Of a DNA stretch of 8,388 bases, positions 1-5,820 are shown piece after piece. Numbering within the stretch: the first letter of the stretch is position 1; the number at the start of each line of letters is the position of its first letter. A model generated the notes under the pieces. The model was given only the letters and a program-made list of their open reading frames with translations. It did no database searches and was not told the DNA's origin. This DNA is from Planctomycetia bacterium (GTDB lineage Bacteria; Planctomycetota; Planctomycetia; Gemmatales; Gemmataceae). A program made the position numbers and the translations under genes. Where the stretch lies: positions 1 through 8,388 of the forward strand of contig JAKEEV010000917.1 of the NCBI GenBank assembly GCA_022616395.1, written 5' to 3'.

Positions 1-407
1 AGGCTGGCCCAGATACGACCGCGCTGGCTGACCCGAATCAATTGCGGCAGGTTCTCTTCAACCTCTTGTTCAACGCGCTGGATGCTCAACCCGCTGGCGG
101 GTACATTCGCGTCAGCGCAACAACCGAGCATCAACCGAACCGGCCCGACCCGGCGCTGGTGCTTCGCGTGGAAGATGGCGGGCCAGGGTTGCCGGCGGAA
201 TTAGGCGAGCGCATCTTCGAGCCGTTCGTCAGTACGAAGGAATCCGGTGTTGGGCTGGGGCTATCAATCTGTCGGCGCATTGCGGAGTCGCATGGCGGCA
301 CGCTCGTGGCCGAACGCGCTCCCGGAGGCGGAGCCGCGTTCGTGGTGTCTCTCCCCGCAGCGCGCCCGGAGTCAGCCGCGAACCAAACGCCAGCGCTGGT
401 GGCGTGA
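1..407 (+). CDS. Sensor histidine kinase, C-terminal ATPase part (5' truncated by window edge)
   Basis: This is the ATP-binding (HATPase_c) end of a two-component sensor kinase; the reading frame is open to the left edge of the window, so the sensor and dimerisation/His-phosphoacceptor parts lie outside. The kinase motifs appear in order. The N box, with the NLLFNALDA signature, lies around bases 36-86. The G1 box (EDGGPG) is at 171-188, the F box (IFEPFVSTK) at 213-239 and the G2 box (GVGLGLSI) at 246-269. The spacing between F and G2 is short, as in NtrB/AtoS-like kinases. A TTG at 42 could be read as a start, but it falls inside the N box and cannot be the true one. The next gene is an NtrC-type response regulator 134 bp downstream, so the two probably form a cognate pair. 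The signal sensed cannot be told from this fragment. Confidence 0.93.
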   Translation, partial: AGPDTTALADPNQLRQVLFNLLFNALDAQPAGGYIRVSATTEHQPNRPDPALVLRVEDGGPGLPAELGERIFEPFVSTKESGVGLGLSICRRIAESHGGTLVAERAPGGGAAFVVSLPAARPESAANQTPALVA

Positions 408-415
408 GAGGCAAA

Positions 416-518
416 GATTGTAGTCCTCACGCTCCGCGTGAGGGTCGCGAGCGCAGAGAGCGATGAAGAAATCTGCCGCTGGCGCGGCGACCTCACGCGG
501 AGCGTGAGGACTACAATC
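416..518. repeat. REPIN-like inverted repeat with GTAG heads
   Basis: Two perfect 28-bp inverted arms (416-443 and 491-518) flank a 47-nt centre. Each arm is itself a hairpin: CCTCACGC, a 3-nt loop, then GCGTGAGG (425-443 and 491-509). The tetranucleotide GTAG (420-423) stands just outside the left palindrome, and its complement CTAC lies just outside the right one. A GTAG head next to a small palindrome, with two such units in opposite orientation, is the known form of REP/REPIN elements mobilised by RAYT (Y1) transposases. No RAYT gene is present here, so mobilisation in trans is inferred. The element starts 8 nt after the kinase stop and ends 23 nt before the regulator start, so any kinase-regulator transcript would carry it. 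Confidence 0.85.
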
Positions 519-541
519 AAGCACCTACTTCGGATATCCAC

Positions 542-1963
542 GTGGCCACGTTACTCATCATCGACGACGAACCGAACCTGCTCTACTCGCTTCAGGCGGG
601 CTTGGAGACGGAAGAGCTTTCCGTTGTGACGGCGAAGACGGGCAAGCAGGGACTGGCCGCGGTCGCGAAGGCGAATCCGGATGTGGTGATCGTCGATGTG
701 CGGCTGCCGGATATGTCTGGTCTGGAGTTATTCGACAAGATCAAGGAACGCGATCCGCGCCTGCCGGTCATTGTGGTGACCGCGTTCGCCGCGACCGAGA
801 CCGCGATTGAAGCGATGAAACGCGGAGCGTTCGAGTACATGCTCAAGCCGGTCGATCTGCACTACCTTCGTGATGTGGTCGGTCGGGCACTCGAACTTCG
901 GCGCATGCAGAGCATCCCGGCTGTCTTCGATGAGCAGCCAACCGAGGGGCCAGCCGATCAGATTGTCGGCCGATCGGCGGTAATGCAGGAGGTGTACAAG
1001 ACGATTGGTCGAGTCGCCCCGCAAGATGTCACCGTGCTGTTGCTTGGCGAGAGTGGCACGGGCAAGGAGTTGGTCGCTCGCGCGCTTTACCAGCACAGCA
1101 AGCGCGGGGAGAAGCCGTTCGTGGCGATCAACTGCGCCGCGATTCCCGATGCGCTTCTGGAAAGCGAACTCTTTGGTCACGAGAAAGGCGCGTTCACCGG
1201 GGCGGATCGTCAGCGGATCGGCAAATTCGAGCAGGCCAACGGAGGAACGATCTTCCTCGACGAGATCGGAGATATGGCACCCGCGACTCAGGCGAAGGTG
1301 CTTCGCTTACTTCAGGATCAGCAGTTTGAACGAGTTGGCGGGCGCGACACAATCACCACGGATGTGCGCGTGATTGCCGCCACCAATCGCAAGCTCGATG
1401 ACTTCGTCACCGCGGGCAAGTTCCGCCAGGATTTGCTCTACCGGCTCAACGGAGTCACGATCACTCTTCCTCCTCTGCGCGACCGCAAGGACGATATTCC
1501 ACTGTTGGCGGATCATTTCGTCCGGACGTGTAACCGGACGTTGGACAAGAGCGTGCAGTCGATCGCGCCGGAGGTGTTGCGACTTTTCCAGGCTCATGAC
1601 TGGCCGGGAAACGTGCGCGAAATGCAAAACGTGATTCGCTACGCGGTCATTCAGGCGGTTGGTGATGTGTTGACGGTCGATTGTCTGCCCGTTTCAGTCC
1701 GAGGAGGGCAATCGGGTGTTCCGTCGGGGCCGCCCGCTCCTCCGCTGGACGTTGTTCGGCTTGTTCGTGATTTGCTCGCGACTGGAACTCCTGACATTTA
1801 CCGCGCGGTGATTGCCGAAGTGGACCGCGTGACATTCACGGAGGTGCTCCGGCATGTGAATAACAATCAGGTGCAAGCCAGCGCGTTGCTTGGCATCTCC
1901 CGAACCACACTTCGGACCAAGATGCAGGATCTTGGTCTACTTCACCCGCACCAGAATGGGTGA
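542..1963 (+). CDS. Sigma-54-dependent response regulator, NtrC/AtoC type (receiver-AAA+-Fis HTH)
   Basis: This is a DNA-binding activator that, once phosphorylated, uses ATP hydrolysis to open promoters held by sigma-54 RNA polymerase. All three usual domains are present in 473 aa, the normal length. The N-terminal receiver has the acidic pair D8-D9, phosphoacceptor D52, T80 and K102. The central AAA+ domain has Walker A GESGTGKE (169-176), the sigma-54 contact loop GAFTGA (216-221) and Walker B GGTIFLDEIGD (234-244), followed by the FRQDLLYRLN arginine-finger region and the WPGNVRE sensor-2 segment. A Fis-type helix-turn-helix occupies roughly 432-466. The start is GTG at 542; there is no clear Shine-Dalgarno sequence, because the REPIN-like repeat ends 23 nt upstream. 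Translation may depend on coupling or on another mechanism. The partner kinase is probably the upstream gene. Target genes are unknown. Confidence 0.95.
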   Translation: MATLLIIDDEPNLLYSLQAGLETEELSVVTAKTGKQGLAAVAKANPDVVIVDVRLPDMSGLELFDKIKERDPRLPVIVVTAFAATETAIEAMKRGAFEYMLKPVDLHYLRDVVGRALELRRMQSIPAVFDEQPTEGPADQIVGRSAVMQEVYKTIGRVAPQDVTVLLLGESGTGKELVARALYQHSKRGEKPFVAINCAAIPDALLESELFGHEKGAFTGADRQRIGKFEQANGGTIFLDEIGDMAPATQAKVLRLLQDQQFERVGGRDTITTDVRVIAATNRKLDDFVTAGKFRQDLLYRLNGVTITLPPLRDRKDDIPLLADHFVRTCNRTLDKSVQSIAPEVLRLFQAHDWPGNVREMQNVIRYAVIQAVGDVLTVDCLPVSVRGGQSGVPSGPPAPPLDVVRLVRDLLATGTPDIYRAVIAEVDRVTFTEVLRHVNNNQVQASALLGISRTTLRTKMQDLGLLHPHQNG

Positions 1964-1976
1964 GACGCGGAACTCA

Positions 1977-2006
1977 TTCACGCCTCGCTCTCCGGCGTGG
2001 TATAAC
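1977..2006 (+). promoter_or_regulatory. Possible sigma-70-type promoter for the PIG-L deacetylase gene
   Basis: TATAAC at 2001-2006 resembles a -10 box, with TTCACG at 1977-1982 as a possible -35 box 18 nt upstream. It lies in the 81-bp gap after the response regulator, about 39 nt before the deacetylase ATG. A Shine-Dalgarno GGAG follows at 2033-2036, 8 nt before that ATG. The assignment rests on consensus matching only, and planctomycete promoters are not well characterised. Confidence 0.35.
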
Positions 2007-2044
2007 GTGGCGAACTCCCTCTTTCCTCTTTCGGAGTTCCCCAA

Positions 2045-2959
2045 ATGCGTCTGCTACTCTCCGTCTCTTTCGCGCTCGTCGCGGTTGCGGTACTCGCGAT
2101 TCCCACTTCGTCCGCGCTCGCAGCACAGCCTCAAGTGAAGCTCCGCATCATTGTCTTCGGCGCTCACCCCGACGACGCGGAACTCAAAGCCGGAGGAACC
2201 GCGGCGAAATGGGCCAAGCTCGGCCACGCGGTCAAGATGGTGTCCGTGACCAACGGAGACATCGGGCACTGGCGTGAAGCCGGCGGGCCGCTCGCCAAGC
2301 GCAGACTCGCGGAAGTTCAGCGCGCCGACAAGATTCTCGGTGTGACGTGTGAAGTCCTCGACATCCACGACGGTGAACTCGAGCCGACCCTGGAGAACCG
2401 CAAGAAGATCACGCGGCTCATTCGCGACTGGAAGGCCGACATCGTGATTGCGCACCGGCCGTGGGACTATCACCCGGATCACCGTTACGTCGGCGTGCTG
2501 GTTCAGGACGCCGCGTTCCTGGTGACTGTTCCTCACTTCTGCCCGGACACTCCGCCTCTGAAGGCCAACCCGCTGTTCCTTTACGCCAGCGACAACTTCG
2601 TGAAGCCGTATCGCTTCAAGGCGGACATCGTGGTTTCGATTGACGATGTGATCGAGACAAAGTTCGATGCTCTGCACGAACTCGAATCGCAAGTGTACGA
2701 AGGAGGCGCGCTTGGCAGTGAAGAAGAGTTCCGCCTTGTGCCCAAGGGGAACGCGGAGCGGAAAAAGTGGTTCCGCGAGAAGCATTACTGGACGAAGCGC
2801 GACGCGGACGTGGCGAACAAGTATCGCGATGATCTGGTGATCTGGTACGGTCAGGAGAAGGGGAAGAAAGTGAAGTTCGCGGAGGCGTTCGAGATTTGCG
2901 AATATGGGCGTCGAGTTACGCCAGAGCAAATCAAGAAGCTGTTCCCGTTCTCTGAGTGA
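2045..2959 (+). CDS. Exported PIG-L/LmbE-family zinc deacetylase
   Basis: This is a predicted metal-dependent deacetylase of the PIG-L/LmbE family, whose characterised members remove acetyl groups from GlcNAc-type sugars (GlcNAc-PI, mycothiol and bacillithiol precursors). In 304 aa the family motifs are clear: AHPDDAE at 40-46 (H41, D43 and D44, metal and catalytic positions) and HPDH at 143-146. The N-terminus has a basic start (MRLLL), a hydrophobic stretch to about residue 19 and an ALA-A cleavage-like site near 24-27, so the enzyme should act outside the cytoplasm. That differs from the cytoplasmic thiol-cofactor enzymes and argues for an envelope or extracellular glycan substrate (inference). 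The ATG at 2045 is supported by GGAG 8 nt upstream. It appears to be transcribed alone, with an inverted repeat immediately at its 3' end. The substrate is unknown. Confidence 0.92.
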   Translation: MRLLLSVSFALVAVAVLAIPTSSALAAQPQVKLRIIVFGAHPDDAELKAGGTAAKWAKLGHAVKMVSVTNGDIGHWREAGGPLAKRRLAEVQRADKILGVTCEVLDIHDGELEPTLENRKKITRLIRDWKADIVIAHRPWDYHPDHRYVGVLVQDAAFLVTVPHFCPDTPPLKANPLFLYASDNFVKPYRFKADIVVSIDDVIETKFDALHELESQVYEGGALGSEEEFRLVPKGNAERKKWFREKHYWTKRDADVANKYRDDLVIWYGQEKGKKVKFAEAFEICEYGRRVTPEQIKKLFPFSE

Positions 2960-3048
2960 AACCACCCGCTCCCTTGCGGTCGCGGCTCGTTGATCCGCTG
3001 TGAGTTGGAGCGGTTTACGAGCCGCGACCGCAAGGGAGCGGGTGATTT
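2959..3048. repeat. Large inverted repeat (hairpin) after the PIG-L gene
   Basis: Two perfect 28-bp arms (2963-2990 and 3017-3044) are separated by 26 nt. After one mismatch (2962/3045) three more pairs (2959-2961 with 3046-3048) reach the last base of the PIG-L stop codon. Inside, CCGCT (2995-2999) can pair with AGCGG (3009-3013), lengthening the stem. Each arm also contains a small CCGC/GCGG palindrome (2966-2979). The sequence is unrelated to the repeat at 416-518 but has the same overall size. There is no T run, so it is not a typical intrinsic terminator. It probably belongs to a dispersed intergenic repeat family, though it could also protect the 3' end of the PIG-L transcript. Confidence 0.85.
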
Positions 3049-3074
3049 AGACATCAGACTTCGGAAGATATGGC

Positions 3075-3800
3075 ATGTCCGACGGTGATGCGTTACTTGC
3101 TGCGATTCTGGCTCAGCCGGACGAAGATGTTCCGCGGCTGGCGTATGCCGACTGGCTGGACGAAGTCGGTGATGAGCAGTCGCGCATCCGAGCGGAGTTC
3201 ATTCGAGTGCAGATCGAGATGGCTCGGATTCCGCCCAGAGAAGTGATGCCGGACCGAACGCGGATGTTGGAACTGATGCCGCGAGCGCGAGTGATCCTGA
3301 CGACTCACGGGGAGTCGTGGTTGGCTCCTCTTCGGCAACCCGGCGGGCCGCTGAACAGTTACCAGGCGCACGGAGAGTTTCGTCGCGGGTTTGTCGAGGT
3401 GGTGTGGATGTCGGCGGTTGGGTTCGTCTCGAAGGCCGAGAATCTATTCGCAAGTGCTCCGGTGCGCGAACTGCGCGTCAATCGCACCACCCTGCCGGAG
3501 TTCCGCGCGTTGATGGCTTGCCCACAGGTGGGCAAACTCAGCGGGCTGGATGTATCCGCCTGGCGGTTGGGGAACGCTTCCGCGCGGTTGATCGTGAGAA
3601 GTCGGTTCACAAAGTCACTGCGTGTGCTGCGCCTGTGCGGGTGCGGCCTTACCAATGAAGGTGCTCGCATTCTGGCTCACGCGGAATTCGACCGGTCGTT
3701 GGTGGAATTAGACGTGAGACGCAACCCAATCGACTCCGCGGGGTTTGCCGCCCTGCGGAAACGATTTGGGGATGCGCTCATCAGGGATGAGGGTGAGTGA
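3075..3800 (+). CDS. TIGR02996 domain protein with leucine-rich C-terminal part
   Basis: This 241-aa protein opens with the TIGR02996 domain, a short module known mainly from planctomycetes such as Gemmata and often joined to repeat regions. Its hallmarks are visible: ILAQPDEDVPRLAYADWLDE (11-30) and RAEFIRVQIEMAR (39-51). The middle is not recognisable. The end (about 182-231) reads as one or two leucine-rich repeats with the pattern LRVLRLCGCGLTNEGA, then LVELDVRRNPI. No signal peptide or membrane segment is seen, so it is probably cytoplasmic. LRR and TIGR02996 modules suggest protein-protein contact, but no function is established. GGAAG (3063-3067) sits 7 nt before the ATG. The gene converges on the minus-strand lipoprotein gene, with 9 bp between the two stops and no terminator-like hairpin between them. 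Confidence 0.88.
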   Translation: MSDGDALLAAILAQPDEDVPRLAYADWLDEVGDEQSRIRAEFIRVQIEMARIPPREVMPDRTRMLELMPRARVILTTHGESWLAPLRQPGGPLNSYQAHGEFRRGFVEVVWMSAVGFVSKAENLFASAPVRELRVNRTTLPEFRALMACPQVGKLSGLDVSAWRLGNASARLIVRSRFTKSLRVLRLCGCGLTNEGARILAHAEFDRSLVELDVRRNPIDSAGFAALRKRFGDALIRDEGE

Positions 3801-3809
3801 AGCGAATGC

Positions 3810-4220
3810 TCACTTTCCTTTCGAGAGGGTCAACTCCAATGGGCCCATTCCTTCCTTGATCTCGGCGAAGAGCGACCCTTCGGCCTTGTCCTTCGACACC
3901 TGCTTGTAGAACTCTTTCTCTGCCTCTGTCGGCGGCAGAACCTGAATGGTGTACTTGCCGACTTCCGCTCCGCTGGAACCGGAGACGTGAGTGAGCTTGA
4001 ACGAGCCGTCCGCCTCGGTGGTGGCGGTGGCGGTGCCGGTTCGCCCCTCGGTCGGGTTGAACATCAATTTCGTGCCAGCCGGCAGCGGCTTGCCGTCGTT
4101 GAACTTGATCTTTCCCTCAACCTTGACAATCGGCTTGCTTGCCTGGGTACAGCCTCCGATGAGAGCAAGGAGAGCGAGAAGAGCAACGGCACGGGCGAAG
4201 GTGGTGCGACGCATTTGCAT
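3810..4220 (-). CDS. Small transthyretin/carboxypeptidase-regulatory-like lipoprotein
   Basis: This is a 136-aa predicted lipoprotein. The N-terminus has basic residues (MQMRR), a hydrophobic run and the lipobox IGGC, with C24 as the lipidated cysteine. The remainder is rich in beta-strand features and has the pattern of a carboxypeptidase-regulatory or transthyretin-like domain: VEGKIKFNDGKPLPAGTKLMF, then TTEADGSFKL, then EVGKYTIQVLP. Such proteins lie directly downstream of DUF1559 genes in many planctomycetes, as here, where 82 bp and a terminator-like hairpin separate the two. A role at the cell surface with the pilin-like partner is inferred; the molecular function is unknown. The Shine-Dalgarno AGAGGA (complement of 4228-4233) is 7 nt before the chosen ATG. 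A second ATG two codons in is less well placed. Confidence 0.88.
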   Translation of the reverse strand: MQMRRTTFARAVALLALLALIGGCTQASKPIVKVEGKIKFNDGKPLPAGTKLMFNPTEGRTGTATATTEADGSFKLTHVSGSSGAEVGKYTIQVLPPTEAEKEFYKQVSKDKAEGSLFAEIKEGMGPLELTLSKGK

Positions 4221-4248
4221 GTTGGGTTCCTCTGGTGGTGCTCACGAT

Positions 4249-4280
4249 AAAACGAACCGAGGGGGTTCGAGACCCCCTCG
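4249..4280 (-). terminator. Terminator- or attenuator-like hairpin between the DUF1559 and lipoprotein genes
   Basis: Read on the minus strand, a 9-bp stem CGAGGGGGT/ACCCCCTCG (4272-4280 with 4258-4266) with a 5-nt loop is followed within 5 nt by TTTT (complement of 4249-4252). This is the form of an intrinsic terminator with a short T tract. It sits 22 nt after the DUF1559 stop and before the lipoprotein start. It may end most transcripts after the abundant pilin-like gene, with some read-through into the lipoprotein gene. The T tract is short, so efficiency is uncertain. Confidence 0.6.
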
Positions 4281-4302
4281 TGAGCGTGTGACCGCGCAGA
4301 TG

Positions 4303-5421
4303 TCAGTCGTTGGCGACAACTTCGCCGCCGTCGCGAGTGCCGAGCGAGTAGACGGTTCGCAGCGGAACACTCTCGCGGAAGAACCGGACGCTGCCATCCG
4401 CCAGGCAGGCGTTGGCGCCGCCGGTGTGGAAGCTGAACCACTCGTTGTTCGGCCCGCAGTCGTGGTAGAGCCAGGGGCAACTCGGAGGGCCACCCTTTGG
4501 CGAGGAGTTGTTGTTGATGGGCTTTGAGCAGCCGGACGTGTTGTCCGGTTCAGCCCACCGCCAGCTCCGACGACCCAGGGTATCGACGGGGTCGAGGTAG
4601 GAGTTGGGCGGGAACGAGCCAGCGATGGCGGTCCAACCGGAGTTGTAGGCCGGGTGCATCGTCTCGTTGCGGCCCGTGGCCTCGTAACAGAGGATCGAGT
4701 TGCTCGTCCCGTCGGTGATGGACCCGATCGTGGCGGCACTGTAGTTCAGGTCGATGTTGGCGATCAGAGGATCGGTCGAAGGCTTCAACTGGAAGGCCTT
4801 GGCGGTACTGACGTCCGGGGCGCCCGGAGTGTACGTCTGGTAGTAGTTCAGTGGGTAGGCGCCCGAAGAGATGGCCGCGTTGTACCGCCCGGCTGGCAAC
4901 CCTGTGGCCGAGGAGGCAGCCGTGCTGATCTCGACGTAGGGCAAAAACGCGTAATCGGAGGCCGCGTACCCCTGACTGTCCCGGTCGTTGCTCCGCAGAC
5001 TCTGGCTGGGGCAGATGAATGTCTTGATCACCGCGCCTGGCCCCTGACCGCTCGCCGCCAGGACCGCATTCGTGCCCTCGTTGTAGCGGAGCTTGAGATT
5101 GAATTGCTTGTACACGTTGTCCTGCTCGATGTATGGCAGGATCATCGTCATCGGGCTGTGGAAGCACTGGGTCTTGAAAACCGTGCCCCCGTTGTTCACC
5201 AAGTGTTCGCCGGAGCGGGGGAACTTGCCGTAGGCGCTTTCATAATTGTGGGCACCCAGCCCAATCTGCTTGAGGTTGTTACTACACGTCATGCGGGCCG
5301 CTGCTTCGCGAACCTTTTGGACTGCCGGGAGCAGAAGACCGATGAGGATCGCGATAATCGCAATCACCACCAACAACTCAATCAGCGTAAAGGCAATCCT
5401 CCGACCTGTGTGGGCTTTCAT
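4303..5421 (-). CDS. DUF1559 prepilin-like protein
   Basis: This is a 372-aa member of the DUF1559 (SBP_bac_10-like) family, greatly expanded in planctomycetes. It has a type IV pilin-like N-terminus: a short basic leader (MKAHTGRRIA), the cleavage-site core FTLIELLVVIAIIAIL (from residue 11, with E15 at mature position 5) and a single long hydrophobic helix. The family block LLPAVQKVREAAARM and NNLKQIG follows. The C-terminal family motif FHTGGAN...LADGSVRF lies at about 331-347. It is presumably processed by a prepilin peptidase and assembled in, or released through, the envelope; family function is not established. The residue before the cleavage site is Ala rather than the usual Gly. The frame stays open 33 codons further upstream, but ATG at 5421 is chosen because it starts the leader and has GGAGG 7 nt before it. 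The lipoprotein gene downstream is its likely partner. Confidence 0.94.
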   Translation of the reverse strand: MKAHTGRRIAFTLIELLVVIAIIAILIGLLLPAVQKVREAAARMTCSNNLKQIGLGAHNYESAYGKFPRSGEHLVNNGGTVFKTQCFHSPMTMILPYIEQDNVYKQFNLKLRYNEGTNAVLAASGQGPGAVIKTFICPSQSLRSNDRDSQGYAASDYAFLPYVEISTAASSATGLPAGRYNAAISSGAYPLNYYQTYTPGAPDVSTAKAFQLKPSTDPLIANIDLNYSAATIGSITDGTSNSILCYEATGRNETMHPAYNSGWTAIAGSFPPNSYLDPVDTLGRRSWRWAEPDNTSGCSKPINNNSSPKGGPPSCPWLYHDCGPNNEWFSFHTGGANACLADGSVRFFRESVPLRTVYSLGTRDGGEVVAND

Positions 5422-5541
5422 CAAGAACCCTCCGTTGGGGAAAACTGGTGGACCGCGAGGTGGCCCAACTCGAGTTGTGTCAGCCGGACACAAGTAGAGT
5501 TTGTAATCGCTGTATCGCAAAAGAGAATATTCAAACCTGTG

Positions 5542-5569
5542 AATTTACGGGGTTAGTTTCATGTGTGAA
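5542..5569 (-). promoter_or_regulatory. Possible promoter for the DUF1559-lipoprotein pair
   Basis: On the minus strand TTCACA (complement of 5564-5569; one mismatch from TTGACA) is followed after 16 nt by TAAATT (complement of 5542-5547; four of six matches to TATAAT). This would give a leader of about 110 nt before the ATG at 5421. The evidence is consensus matching only. Confidence 0.28.
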
Positions 5570-5671
5570 ATGTGTTGATTCTGAGTAGGTGACGAATGAC
5601 GCCAAAGGTGTCTGCCTCCCGCGGCACCTCCGAATCCCGTTGCTGACAAGCAGTCCTTGCTCCGCGCCGGC

Positions 5672-5677
5672 TATAAT
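5672..5677 (+). promoter_or_regulatory. pckA: -10-like box upstream of pckA
   Basis: A perfect TATAAT lies 143 nt before the pckA ATG. No good -35 box is found at the usual distance. If it is used, transcription would start near 5684 and the whole inverted repeat at 5704-5794 would lie in the 5' leader of the pckA mRNA. Confidence 0.4.
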
Positions 5678-5703
5678 GCCCACCTGCCCGCCTGTCGGAG
5701 CGC

Positions 5704-5794
5704 AACAACGCGAAATTGGTGGGGTGCCGGTGTTCGGGTCGAAAGACAATCGCGGTCACGACCCGAACACCAAACCCACCAATTTCGCGTTGTT
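5704..5794. repeat. Large imperfect inverted repeat in the pckA leader
   Basis: The outer arms are a perfect 20-bp pair (5704-5723 and 5775-5794). After an internal bulge (5 nt at 5724-5728 against 3 nt at 5772-5774) a further perfect 13-bp pair follows (5729-5741 and 5759-5771), closing on a 17-nt loop. The sequence is unrelated to the other two large repeats in the window. It ends 26 nt before the pckA ATG and just before a purine-rich Shine-Dalgarno zone (GAGGAGG at 5797-5803, GGAGG at 5811-5815), which stays outside the stem. No T run follows on either strand. It is either a dispersed repeat or a leader structure affecting pckA expression. Confidence 0.82.
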
Positions 5795-5820
5795 ACGAGG
5801 AGGCGGGGCCGGAGGTTGTC

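Larger units (their letters stand above)
5422..5820. other. Divergent intergenic region between the DUF1559 gene and pckA
   Basis: About 400 bp with no convincing gene. It should hold promoters and leaders for both flanking genes, which point away from each other. It contains candidate promoter boxes in each direction and the large hairpin at 5704-5794, listed separately. Reading frames of 60-80 codons here run through the hairpin and show no family resemblance, so they are not called as genes. Confidence 0.6.

Noticed and set aside
416..518. CRISPR or intrinsic terminator interpretation of the first repeat
   Set aside because: There are only two copies in inverted, not direct, orientation, no spacers, and no T run after the stem.
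2054..2965. Minus-strand open frame of 303 codons opposite the PIG-L gene
   Set aside because: It lies wholly antisense to a gene with clear catalytic motifs, has no family resemblance, and is the kind of shadow frame common in GC-rich DNA.
4017..4037. GGTGGCGGTGGCGGT-type short tandem repeat
   Set aside because: It lies inside the lipoprotein gene and reflects alternating Thr/Ala codons on the minus strand.
5422..5520. N-terminal extension of the DUF1559 protein by 33 codons
   Set aside because: It would bury the prepilin leader; ATG 5421 has GGAGG at 7 nt and starts the typical short basic leader.
4654..5556. Plus-strand open frame of 300 codons opposite the DUF1559 gene
   Set aside because: It is antisense to a clear family member; composition is Arg/Val/Gly-rich shadow sequence without motifs.
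5716..5820. N-terminal extension of pckA by 35 codons
   Set aside because: The extension is translated from the inverted repeat, and the ATG at 5821 has a good Shine-Dalgarno sequence and gives the normal family N-terminus.
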